Assembly: GCF_016545825.1 (NCBI RefSeq) | Contig: NC_052620.1 | Coordinates: forward strand, 9,362,001 to 9,426,000 | Length of the DNA stretch: 64,000 nucleotides | Direction of reading: 5' to 3' | Origin: Eucalyptus grandis | Taxonomy: Eukaryota > Streptophyta > Magnoliopsida > Myrtales > Myrtaceae | In this document: positions 1-9,419 of the stretch, in pieces | Numbering within the stretch: the first letter of the stretch is position 1 | Layout: every line of letters starts with the position of its first letter | Translations under genes and position numbers: made by a program | Notes under the pieces: generated by a model | Seen by the model: the letters and a program-made list of their open reading frames with translations, nothing else | Databases searched by the model: none | What the model was told of the DNA's origin: nothing

Positions 1-16
1 TTGATTTAATTGAAAA

Positions 17-206
17 TGTTAGAGATAATATAGGATATATTTTCCCATTATTAGAGATAATTAGAAGATTTTTATTAATTTTTTTATATCTAATAAGATT
101 GCGTGGATATCTCCATTAAATTATGCATATCTTGAGAGATATAGAAAATTAACTAGAAATATTTAATTGTTCCTAATATAGAAAAACATTCTAACTATCT
201 CTAACA
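17..206. mobile_element. Small solo LTR / TRIM-like insertion
   Basis: The segment begins TGTTAGAGATA and ends TATCTCTAACA, so it has TG...CA ends and 11-bp inverted termini. It is flanked by the same 5 bases, GAAAA, at 12-16 and 207-211. A 5-bp duplication with TG/CA ends is typical of LTR retrotransposons, so a 190-bp solo LTR of a TRIM-like element is the best reading. A short MITE is the alternative. It sits just upstream of, or inside, the PPR pseudogene. Confidence 0.6.
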
Positions 207-224
207 GAAAACATGAAAATTTCA

Positions 225-1105
225 GCAGATCCTGGCTTACATGGGCGACATTACTCGGCGCCTGTAAAGTCCATGGCTTAGTAGACCTAGGTGAAAAGAC
301 AGGGAGCAAACTTTTGAACTTGGATCTCACCCATGAGGGCATTATGGGCAACTTCCAAACATATATGCCAAGGCAAGCAAATGGGCAGATGAAATTAGAG
401 TCCGAAGACTAATAGCGGAGCGAAATGGCAATGAAGTTGCTGGTTGGACCTTGATTGAATCGCAGGGACTAAATAGATTTGTGGCAGGTAGAGGTAATTG
501 GTTCCCTATTTGTCGAAATTTGGTGATTGGGGATTGGATCGATCTGGTTCAATGGAATCGGTCACTTTTTTTTTCCACTACTTGATGTCATATGTTATGA
601 AAAAAAATGGCTACATTTATTTTTTTGAAGAAATTAAGAAAAAAAAGTAAATGTAGTTGGTCATATTCGTTTTCTCTTGAAATTGGGAACTTGACTGCTT
701 GGACACCGATTCCACTTTGAGAAGCCGGGAACCGGACCGATGCTCCTGGGACCAAATCCAACTTATCAGTCTGGTCTGGTCCGATCTAGTCTGGGTGCTT
801 GGTTCAGGCGCTCCGTGTTACACATCCCTAATTGCTGGGATAGATAGCACAACCTTTCATTATAGATTTACAAGATGCTTGAAATTATTGGAGCACGAAT
901 CACAGAAGCTGCTGGGTATGCACCTTACGTTTCATCAGTTTTGCATGACATGGGAGTGGAAGAGAAGAAGAACGCAATGAAGGTGCATAGCGAGAGGGTG
1001 GCAATTGCTTTTGGATTTTTAATTGCAGAAGAGAGGTTTTCTGCGGATTTTCATGAGGTGACCAAGGTGATCTCGCAGGTCTTGACTAGATTATTGGTGG
1101 ACTTA
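225..1105 (+). pseudogene. PPR protein (E and DYW region) gene fragment, interrupted
   Basis: Translation of 240-490 gives the end of a plant PLS-type pentatricopeptide protein: WATLLGACKVHGLVDLGEK, then KWADEIRVRRLIAERN and GWTLIES...FVAG, the usual E and E+ motifs. After an insert, 855-1,105 continues with IYKMLEIIGARITEAAGY, VLHD, and HSERVAIAFG, the start of a DYW deaminase-like domain, and fades after FHEVTKVISQVL. Such proteins normally act in organelle RNA editing. Here the upstream PPR repeats are missing, there are frameshifts and stops, the zinc-binding residues and the terminal DYW are lost, and a 328-bp insert splits it. It is a non-functional remnant. Confidence 0.8.
501..828. 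mobile_element. Unclassified insertion inside PPR pseudogene
   Basis: About 328 bp that do not belong to the PPR reading frame separate the E+ motif from the DYW start. The sequence TAATTG occurs at both borders (495-500 and 829-834), consistent with a 6-bp target duplication. No clear terminal inverted repeat or coding potential was seen. The right end, read on the minus strand (GGGATGTGTAACACGG), resembles the ends of dispersed plant non-autonomous elements. Confidence 0.45.
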
Positions 1106-1149
1106 TTAATTTCTCTTCTTGCTTCTTTGGGGACCATATTCTACCGCCA

Positions 1150-1430
1150 AGTTCGTGATTTGAGCTTACATAGTGAAGCGATGTGGTTTACACGCTACAA
1201 TTTAAAAGCCTCATGGGTTCCCAAGCGATGGAGCAAATGTAGGCACCCCTTCGGGGGGGTCCTGCACCAGCCCAATTGAAAGCGGGCAGCCTACTTCCAC
1301 TAGAAAAGAAAGAAGTAGAGGGTGTACAAGAAGTTGTAAGCACGCGAGTGCTTACAAAAGGCCGATGAGGACCGCGATACCATTGCTGATGTTCAGTCCT
1401 TGGCCATGGCTGAAAACCGGCCACAGGCCA
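1150..1430 (+). other. Structured segment, possibly organelle intron-derived (NUMT candidate)
   Basis: Three strong hairpins follow each other within 110 bp. One has a CCCC stem closed by a TTCG loop (1,246-1,257). One has a 7-bp stem CTACTTC/GAAGTAG (1,291-1,318). One has a perfect 9-bp stem TGTAAGCAC/GTGCTTACA closed by a GCGA loop (1,335-1,356). UUCG and GNRA tetraloops are marks of structured RNA such as group II introns, which are common in plant mitochondria, and the base composition differs from the AT-rich neighbours. The origin is inferred and I could not name the intron. No protein-coding content is supported here. Confidence 0.35.
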
Positions 1431-1653
1431 AAGGGAAAGAATGGAAAAAGAAAAGGTGAAGAAGATAAACAGAAGGTGCAGAAAGAGATTTACCGGTGGG
1501 CCTTAGTTGAGCTTGTAGCAAGCACTGAGTAGTGTCATATCGCCCACGTGACAAGACTGGCCTAACTAATATTTTCTCGCATGGTTAACATAACTTAAAA
1601 AACTGTTCGTCTCCACGGAAAGGCTAACAAAAGAGCTAAACAATTTATATATT

Positions 1654-1659
1654 TTTATT
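1654..1659 (-). promoter_or_regulatory. Poly(A) signal of the defensin-like gene
   Basis: AATAAA reads on the minus strand about 36 bases after the TAA stop at 1,695. The position is normal for plant mRNA 3' ends and supports a real transcription unit. Confidence 0.55.
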
Positions 1660-1694
1660 GGGATGAATTAGTCTTTCACATAAACATCGACAGA

Positions 1695-2036
1695 TTATCC
1701 ACTGCATGGGAAATAACATGTGCAGGTGCTCGAGTCCGTGCAGCGTCCGGTAGCTGGTTGTTCGTAAGAAGCACTGCACTTGACTGCGCAACGGCCATCA
1801 TTGCAGTTCGGAGTGGTTATGGGCAGATTGCACGTTTGGGATGTGTCTATCTCCGCAGAGACCATCTGATGCTCATTTGCCTAAACCATCGATGCGTTAA
1901 AAAGAATACTGAGGATGAGATAGCGTATAATTGTGAACACTTGGACATATTGATTATCTTAGCGAGCATAGTTTGACATTACCAGAATACACGACAGGAT
2001 GAGGCCGAAAACAACCATGCCGAAGCAGTTCTTCAT
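1695..2036 (-). CDS. Defensin-like (DEFL) cysteine-rich secreted peptide, two exons
   Basis: Exon 1 (2,036-1,983) encodes MKNCFGMVVFGLILSCIL, a hydrophobic signal segment, and ends at a GTAATG donor. A 117-bp intron ends in CATCAG. Exon 2 (1,865-1,695) continues in phase with MVSAEIDTS, giving a good signal-peptidase site after MVSA. It then encodes eight cysteines spaced C-x8-C-x4-C-x3-C-x11-C-x5-C-x-C-x3-C before a TAA stop. The 74-residue length, one intron near the end of the signal peptide, and the final CxC plus last Cys match plant defensin-like proteins, which are secreted and stabilised by four disulfides. They serve in defence or in cell signalling such as pollen-pistil recognition. 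An AATAAA lies 36 bp past the stop. There is no visible damage. The specific role is unknown. Confidence 0.75.
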
Positions 2037-2098
2037 GATGCTTGAAGCCGGACACAATACACAAATTTGATCGGCTGAAGGTTCTCAGGTATTACCTG

Positions 2099-2110
2099 GG
2101 TATAAATAGT
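2099..2110 (-). promoter_or_regulatory. Possible TATA region of the defensin-like gene
   Basis: CTATTTATAC lies about 65 bases upstream of the start codon on the minus strand. The distance suits a plant TATA box, but the match is better on the opposite strand (TATAAATA), so this is tentative. Confidence 0.3.
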
Positions 2111-2269
2111 CATGCTAATTGAAATGAATAAAAGGAATTTTATTTATTAATTAGGGAGTCGGGTCGCTATTATTTGGTAACTGAATCAGACTTTTCCTAC
2201 AATGTTAGGAAATCTCATGAAATCGATGTATATTATCTGCAACAAATTAATTTTGCTAAAGATTGCAGG

Positions 2270-2785
2270 ACTTCCTCTGCAGGAACGAAACGATTTCCAT
2301 TCACCCTGATCAACCAGATCCATGATTAAATGAGTCATTCCATACAAATGACAAGTAAGAAAGGCAAGACTGGATCCCCTTATCTTAGACCCCTTGTAGG
2401 CTTAAACACTTGAGTGACTTCTCCATTCCAAAGCAATTGCATACTGCTAGTTGTAACACACCGCATGATAAGATCCACCAGTGACTCAGGGATGCCGGCC
2501 AATTAAAGAGTCTCACAAATGAAATTCTAACTTAGTCGATCAGACGCCCTTCTTTCCCCTCATCTTGCGCATTGAGTGAATGATTTCCTGAGCAATGATG
2601 ATATTATCTTGAATGTATCAACCTGGAACAAAGCTCACTCAGGCGGGTGAAGTGAGAAGAGGCATAACTTCCTTGAGCCGGTTGATAATAATCTTGGTGA
2701 TTATTTTGAAGGAAACATTGCAGAGACTAATAGGCTTGAAATGCTTTTGTTCCGAACCATTAGTTGAATTCTTCATTCTTTTTCT
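2270..2785 (-). pseudogene. LINE (L1-type) reverse transcriptase fragment
   Basis: The minus strand reads KPISLCNVSFKIITKIIINRL, then VPG, RYIQDNIIIAQEIIHSMRK, and further on a GLR-GDP motif followed by FLLVICME. These are the classic N-terminal and central blocks of plant non-LTR reverse transcriptases. Stops and frameshifts are frequent, and the endonuclease and the catalytic FADD region are absent. It is a dead fragment with no visible poly(A) end. Confidence 0.8.
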
Positions 2786-2868
2786 TTATTTCATCTTTTT
2801 ATTCATTCAATTCACAGTCATGGATGAAAGAAAGTTTTTCAGGAACTTCAACTTTGAGAATTAGATTA

Positions 2869-5165
2869 TGTCATGCCCCGAATCCCGAGCGCATGAATAT
2901 CCATTAATGATCGATTAAATTGCGATGTCTCAGGACGCGTCGCCAACCCAATTTTTTTTATCTTTCAATTAGACGCAAGCGAAAGCATTTAATATAAACA
3001 CCTAGTCAGCCAATCTAAGAATAGGAATAGTAAACACATCATTCATTTCCAAAATACTAGTTAAGGGAAATTTAGAGAAGGCGTCTGAAGAAGTTTAATA
3101 TAAACAATTAGTCAACCAATCCAAAATACTATTTTTATTATTTGCTGTTAACCTTAAGAAGTTTAATAAATACAAGCCTTTCTATGGCCACTTCCTACCG
3201 ACTAGCTCAAAAACCTTCTGAGGTCAGGATTAACCTAAACTTCACTAACGATGAGGCCAACAAAATTGACGCCAGGCACACTTGCGTCTAGGTCCATCGA
3301 GACCCCAAATCGCACTCAAGGTTGTCTCTAATACGGACCTAAAAATATTTAACAACAATGAGGTGGCCTAAGCATCAGTTAGGACGCAAATTCACCTCGG
3401 AGGCAGCCTAAATATATAATGGCATACAATCTTAACTTGCTTTGTCACATTCCTACATATTAGTACATCACACATGTCATTATCAGTGCAACAAGCATGA
3501 TCAATAACCGGAACACATAACTTTCATGCACCAAATATCCACATGAATCTTGATTTTAAGGTAAAACCCATTTTGGCCTTTCTCATACCATGTTTCACAA
3601 TTTTACCCCATAATTAGATGCAATACATCACAATTGTTTACACATATTCCAATCATTATGACTCATTGGGTCACGACCAACACATGAATTGGTAATCTTC
3701 TGACATGACCGAACATCATCCCGCCCTATCGAGTATGATATCATCTAGACACCCCGCCTATACGACATCCATAAAAGAGTATCGGTCCGACCTCAACCCG
3801 GACTCAGCATCCAGACCCTCGTTGGGCATTTGATAAATATTGAGTATCATCCCTAAATTCCTGTTGAGTAACAGGTTCAATCAAATGACTACACAAGCAT
3901 GCCAACACTCAAGCTAATTTTTATCTACTGTTAATTAGCTTAATGTAAAAGAGTGCATGCTTAAAAAAACAAATCTCGGAAAATCTCTACATTCATAATT
4001 TCGATAAAATAATTGCACATGGTCACGTACTTAAAATCAACCCGCCAAAATTTGCATGCTTTCATTTTAAAACCACATTGCCCCATTTAGCATGTAAAAC
4101 ACGGCGTCCAAGCATGACACCTCAAAGTTTGTCATTTTCTTTTCAAATAAACCTTTTTTAAAAATAGCATTTAAACTCATGATTTGGGCAATCGATAACA
4201 TGGCATTACAAGCTTAGAAAGTCATAATTATGCATAATTTCACCTAATAAATCAAGCATAAAATCCTACTTAACAGCTAATTCGTCCTTAATTTCAACTA
4301 ATCACAATTAATTAGCGCTAACGTGATTAATTAAGCTAATAGTGATTAAATTTCACTAACCATGATAATATAAGACTAATCATCATTAATTAATCTAACT
4401 ACGATTAATTAAAATTAACTACAATTAATTAAACTAATAATGATTAATTAAACTAATTGCGATTAATTAAGCTACATTCTTAATTAATCTAAACATGATT
4501 AATTAAAAAGCAACTATGGTTAATTAACCTAACTGCAGTTACTTTACACTAATTATGGTTATTTTAAACCAAATATAGTTAATTAACCCAACCACGGTTA
4601 CTTTATGCTAACCATAATTAATTAACACTAACCGCCATTAACCATAATCTAATCCTACCCTAAACACAATTAACTTCATAATCAAGGATTATGAGTTAAC
4701 TCATTGGTTTTTTTTTTGGCAACGATGAGCTCGTAGCAACAGCGGCGTCACAACGTTGAGGACATGGGGCTCACGGCTCGAACGGGGACACGATGATGGC
4801 GGTTCAGCTCTTGAAGCCCACGGCCACCAAGGGTGGTTTGGTGGTGGCTTGCGGTGGAGGTGAGGAAAGGTGACGGCGTGGACAAACGATGGTGAAGGTG
4901 GCTCGAGTGGTAGCCTATGAAGCATAGACACATTGTCGGAGCTTCTATGTCGTGTTCAACACATGTCAACGTATTCGACACTCTCGGACACGTGGTCAAC
5001 GCCTACCGTATTTTTCGACATGTGGTCAACTTTTCTCAACACGTTCCGACATGCATATTCGAGAGAGAATCGTTGAAGAAGATGATAGATGGTGGAGACA
5101 AGGGGGAGGGAGCGGAGGCGATGCTGTGACGGTGAGGAAGGGCCAGAGGAAGAGAGACCAAGGTG
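2869..5165 (-). mobile_element. Truncated gypsy LTR (family X, Del/Tekay-like)
   Basis: The left edge TGTCATGCCCCGAATCCCG, followed by CGATTAAATTGCGATGTC and GGACGCGTCG, is the reverse complement of the right end of the LTRs ending at 28,150 and 43,702. This is therefore the 3' part of the same LTR family in minus orientation. The other end runs into copia coding sequence near 5,170 without a recognisable TGTGACA terminus or target duplication, so it is truncated. It contains an AT-rich tandem array (4,250-4,690). A stretch at 4,915-5,060 with repeated GACACG/GTGTCG-like words may be a separate insert. Confidence 0.65.
4250..4690. repeat. AT-rich degenerate tandem repeat
   Basis: About 20 imperfect copies of a roughly 20-25 bp unit built on CTAACTACGATTAATTAA. 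Related TTAATTA-rich sequence occurs at the matching place of the sister LTRs (26,340-26,600 and 41,000-41,210), so it belongs to the LTR itself. Confidence 0.7.
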
Positions 5166-5169
5166 ATAC

Positions 5170-5465
5170 TACTACTGAACAAAATATAAAATTGAGTATT
5201 AATACAAACACTCTATTGGAGGATCCATCTCTCTATTGACACTTGATTGGCCGGTTCATTTATTTGATTGTTACTAGGCCAAACATTGCTCATAGTGTTA
5301 ACATTTTGAGTCAATTTATGCATGCACCACACCAACCACATTTGGATGCAGCACACCTTCTCCTATGATATTTGAAGGCTACTATAGGCCAATGGTTCTT
5401 TTACCCAGCTAAAAATGAACTTCAACTCACGGGTTACTATGATTCAAATTGGGCTAGTTGCCTCA
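5170..5465 (+). pseudogene. Ty1/copia pol fragment, RNase H N-terminal part
   Basis: The reading frame gives LLEDPSLY, HLIGRFIYLIVTRPNIAHSV, QFMHAPHQPHLDAAH and LTGYYDSNWASC, the conserved start of the copia RNase H region. In-frame stops are present. The frame breaks exactly at a solo LTR and resumes at 8,710. Confidence 0.85.
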
Positions 5466-5887
5466 TGTGGCACCCCTAAACACCTAAGGTCGCCACAGGT
5501 ACCTATCGCTCCACCTAATGAATACTAGTTACATCACTTAGCGGAAGCACCGTAGTTCATAGGCATTTTTTTTTTTAAATAGTCCCAGCGCAGTTTATTA
5601 GCAGAAGCATAAACAAGTCTCACCATTCCTCCGTCCAATAACCATAATGCAATGCACACCAACTACACATCATATGAAAAACATGAAGCTGAGCCACTTT
5701 TATTTACATATTTTCATGATGGATTTCTCGGGTCGGTACAACCAAAAAGAAAAGGCAAGATTTTTAACTAAACTTGGCCACAACTCTAAAGAGATCTCAA
5801 CCCCCTATATCGATCACGTGTCATCCTCCATCTACAAGTGTCGGCTATCCTCAAAAAGTGTCAGCTCCCCACTCTTCATGCGAGCCA

Positions 5888-6280
5888 TCACACCCAACCC
5901 GGTGCATCAGGTGGTGGTGGCGGCAACATCCCCCGCATCACTTTGTCACGGTGGACGTGAACCGATATGAACTCCTGGATGATCGGGTCCCCAGCTAGGC
6001 CCACATAATACATCACCAGCACACGAACCCGTATAAACGTCAGATTAGGGATGGTGACACGATCAATCTCCGAACACTCGACCTCCACGTCAGATGGAAG
6101 GCCGTAAAAGGTACCCCGCGTGACCGGAGGAAGAGGCATCTTTCTAATATGAAATGTTAGTCTCCAAAGGGGTGAGTACAACCACTCAGTAGGTAAAAGA
6201 TCCATTAAACTACTCAATGCATCACACAGAAAAATCAAGGCATCACAAACAAAGCACATATCATTCATGCATCCAAGCAT
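5888..6280 (-). CDS. Open frame embedded in the solo LTR (130 codons)
   Basis: An uninterrupted frame contains MPLPPVTRGTFYGLPSDVEV, then RVTIPNLTFIRVRVLVMYY and a proline-rich tail. I recognise no domain. It lies in the 3' part of a Del/Tekay-like LTR on the LTR's own strand, the same general place where two sister-family LTRs carry a degraded frame (37,560-38,042 and 27,577-27,880). It may be an LTR-borne coding region or a long chance frame. Expression is unknown. Confidence 0.3.
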   Translation of the reverse strand: MLGCMNDMCFVCDALIFLCDALSSLMDLLPTEWLYSPLWRLTFHIRKMPLPPVTRGTFYGLPSDVEVECSEIDRVTIPNLTFIRVRVLVMYYVGLAGDPIIQEFISVHVHRDKVMRGMLPPPPPDAPGWV

Positions 6281-6559
6281 AACTTACCTTACGGACATGC
6301 ATATGTCGTCATATCATATGTGCATACACCATCATGCACTCATCATCAAGCATTCATGCATATCCATGCCTCATGTGCATATGTTCCATGCACTCATACA
6401 TATCATATCATACAGCTATGCATACATGTCACCATACCATGCATGATTCAATTTCAACTTTTTATCTTTCAATTGGGTCACCACATTTCTCTTTTCCGAG
6501 ACCAGTGATTGTATCCCACATTTTATCGCTCGCACCCTACCTAGCATCGCGAGGAACCT

Positions 6560-6775
6560 CCACCACACACCACCGGGCATTTGGCACCCCCACATCCCGG
6601 GCATCTCGCATCCCAACTGGCATCACGAGGTATCCCCTCAGCACACACCTCCGAGGCTTCCAACACCCCCACATCCTGGGCATCTCGAAACTCCTGAGGA
6701 CATCTGGCACCCCCACATCCCGAGCATCTGGCACTCCCATTTCCGAGCATTCTGACACTCCCGGGGCATCGTTGG
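6560..6775. repeat. GC-rich short tandem repeats in LTR
   Basis: Repeated words of the type CATCTGGCACCCCCACATCC and CCGGGCATCTCG recur at about 25-bp steps, interspersed with degenerate copies. They lie inside the solo LTR 5,466-8,709. Confidence 0.6.
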
Positions 6776-6999
6776 CTCACCCCTCCGATGGTATTCTCAT
6801 TTATCATAACTCATATTCACAATTTATTTCTCAATATCAACATGGCACATGATGTGATGGCAATAAAGTCAATTTCAGCTTTTCATTATATATCTAATGC
6901 CAAATATCATCACATGTGCAGCAAGATTCAATCACTTACAACAATACAATTTATGGGGCTCATGCAAAACAGAATAGTCCATGCATAACAGCCTCTGAA

Positions 7000-7490
7000 A
7001 TTCGCACAATCCAGCTTGCATGGTTTTAGAAAGCATTTTCATTAAATACCCAAATGACCTTTAAAAATTATAAAATTCGAACATGTGATAGTCAAGATAT
7101 AAGGTAGATATTTCATGAAGAACACTACACCAAAATACCTTCATACCATTTGGTATAGACCATGCATCGCAGCACCATTATTCTAACAATTCAACTTGCA
7201 CAGTTTTTAAATTTTTTTTAGTTAAATAGGAAAATAAACTTCAAAAATTATGAAATTTGAATATGTTGCAAGGAAGACATAAAGAAAGATATTTCATGAA
7301 GAACACTTTGCCGAAAGAATCTCATACAAAACGATATAGCCCACGCATTGAAACTGACTAAGTCCGAACACATCAGATTACACGGTTTTAGAAACATTTC
7401 TGATTATATACCCTAATGGCCTTCAAAAATTATGAAATTAGACTATGTGGTATTCAAGACCCTAAGATAGATTTTTCATGAATGAATCAA
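7000..7490. repeat. About 180-bp tandem repeat, three diverged copies
   Basis: The words CATGGTTTTAGAAAGCATTT, AAAAATTATGAAATT and TTTCATGAAGAACACT recur near 7,020-7,115, 7,200-7,300 and 7,380-7,470, giving a period of about 175-180 bp. They are part of the solo LTR. Confidence 0.65.
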
Positions 7491-8178
7491 AGTCAGATTC
7501 TTCCTAGGTAATTAAATATAGGCGGTCAAAACTTCTGTTCCTCATACCGAAATTTCCAGACCCAACTACCCCCGAAAATCCACGATTTCACCTACCTATT
7601 ATTGTTGGTTTCCTCTAAATTTTTGATATGTTAAACCTCAGGATGTCCTTTACATATTTTGTTAAGAAATCGAAGTGAAATTTCAACAAAAAGTTAGCCT
7701 TACAGTCCATGCATTCATCAAAGGTAGTTACCGAAATCTCCAGATTCAGTCTTTCTAAAGAATAAATATTTCACCCACTTATAATTGTTCTTTTTGTCCC
7801 AAATTTGAGTATGTTATACTTAGAGAAGTCCTTAACAACTTTCATTTAGAAGTAACGGCCAAAATCCAACTCGAACATCACATGCAAGTCACTAGAACAT
7901 CCAAGGTCGAACTGTTTTCTCAAGAACAGTTTACTAGCCTCAAACACCCCTCTTAAAACTTCAACTTTTCACACCTAAACATCCGAAATTTATCACCATT
8001 CAATCACACATACTAGGCACAACATGCAAGAGCAGATCAAGGATCCCACTTGCCTCTAAACCGAGCAAGCAACGAGCACAACGGCGACTGGACACGGCGG
8101 CGACGGACGATGGGAGCACGGCGGACGGTCGAACGGTCCTCCTCCTTCCTCTCTTCCTTTCTCCCTTTCTTCCTTTCT

Positions 8179-8181
<3 letters not shown>

Positions 8182-8224
<43 letters not shown>
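8182..8224. repeat. (CT)n microsatellite
   Basis: About 21 uninterrupted CT units lie within a longer pyrimidine tract (8,140-8,225). Confidence 0.95.
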
Positions 8225-8227
<3 letters not shown>

Positions 8228-8709
8228 TAAACCAGCATCATCTTCCCCCTAATTTCTTCCTCCTCTCTCCCCCCCATCATTAGCCATCATTGGCATTTGC
8301 ATGGAGGACACTTGGCCATCTCCTTGGGACAAATGGGGGAGACATGCAACCGGATACAGCCCTTCATGGGCTTGGGCAAGCCATGGGCTGGCGGTAGCTC
8401 TCCTCCTTGGGCTTCGTGGGCCGGCCGAGGATGGGGTGAGGCAATGGGCTGGTTTGGGCCTTTAATTGTCCAGCCCATCCTCATCCTATTAATTCACCTA
8501 ATCCTTAATTATATATACACCTAATTGAGATTTATTTTTTCACCAAAACTTTGTGATCCAATTTAATAAATTCCAATCCATAACCCACATGGCCAAAAAA
8601 TAGAATTTTCCTATCAAATAATTACCCACCAAAAGCTTGGCCAAAGTTTTAATGCAAGACATGAATTAGAGCACCCCTAAAGATTGGCAAGAAATTCTAG
8701 AATGCCACA

Positions 8710-9146
8710 CCCCATGACTTGCCGTTCAACAATTGGATATGCATTTTATTGGGTGATAGTCCTATTTCAATGAAAACCAAGAAACAAAGCACGGTCTCAC
8801 ACTCTTCTGCTGAAGCGGAATAACGTGCAATGATAGTAATTACAAGTGAAATTACCCAGTTATCATAGCTCTTACGAGACCCAGTTTCCTTACACTGTGA
8901 TAACCAATCTACCCTCCACATTACTGCCAACCTAGTTTTTTTACAAGTGAACGAAACACATTGAAATTGATTGCCATCTCGTTCGTGAAAAAAAAAATAC
9001 AAGTCGACCTCATTGCTCCATTGAAGATTGATATAGAGTCATAACTAGCTAACGTGTTTACCAAGCCACTAGGCTGAGATCAGTACATGTGGCTACTTTC
9101 CAAGTTGGCCGTCCATATCCTACACGCACTAACTTGATGGGGAGTC
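8710..9146 (+). pseudogene. Ty1/copia pol fragment, RNase H C-terminal part
   Basis: This continues the frame from 5,465 with TCRSTIGYAF, KTKKQSTVSHSSAEAE, a CDNQSTLHITANLVF block, DLIAPLKID, QLANVFTKPLG and LLSKLAV, the conserved end of copia pol. It carries stops and an A-rich frameshift near 8,990. A TTGATGGGGAG polypurine-like tract sits at its end. Confidence 0.85.
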
Positions 9147-9415
9147 TTAGCATGATCTTATGAAATCTTAATGTGATCATATGCCACCATGGCATCATTA
9201 TCTGATGAGTTGTTTTATTCAATCTTTTTTTGTTGTGCTTGCCATATCTACAGGAATAATTTAGGAAATATAATTGTATTAATAAAGGAAGACAGGGTGT
9301 GATTTTTGATATATTTAGAAAATAAATAAATTTTTCACAATGGGAAATATATGATTTAATTTTGATTTTATGAGTGATTTAGGCATTTATATGTTTGTTA
9401 AGTGCAGAATGATCA
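9147..9415 (+). mobile_element. Copia 3' LTR (partial, right end uncertain)
   Basis: Directly after the polypurine tract, TCTTAGCATGATC begins what should be the 3' LTR (canonical TG changed to TC). The right border is set only by the start of sequence shared with the GH5 duplication blocks near 9,420. Confidence 0.5.
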
Positions 9416-9419
9416 TTTT

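Larger units (their letters stand above)
5466..8709 (-). mobile_element. 3.2-kb gypsy solo LTR inserted in copia RNase H
   Basis: The ends are TGTGGCA and TGCCACA (TG...CA). The flanking 5 bases are CCTCA (5,461-5,465) and CCCCA (8,710-8,714), one transition apart. Removing the segment joins the copia frame smoothly (WASC then TCRSTIGYAF). On the minus strand it contains TACTGAGTGGTTGTACTCACCCC-like sequence (near 6,160-6,195), which I associate with Del/Tekay LTRs. No internal region or second LTR remains, so it is a solo LTR. It carries its own tandem repeats and a 130-codon open frame. Confidence 0.85.

Noticed and set aside
2869..8709. One single 5.8-kb LTR from 2,869 to 8,709
   Set aside because: Copia coding sequence at 5,170-5,465 interrupts it and the true solo LTR begins at 5,466 with its own duplication, so two different LTRs are present.
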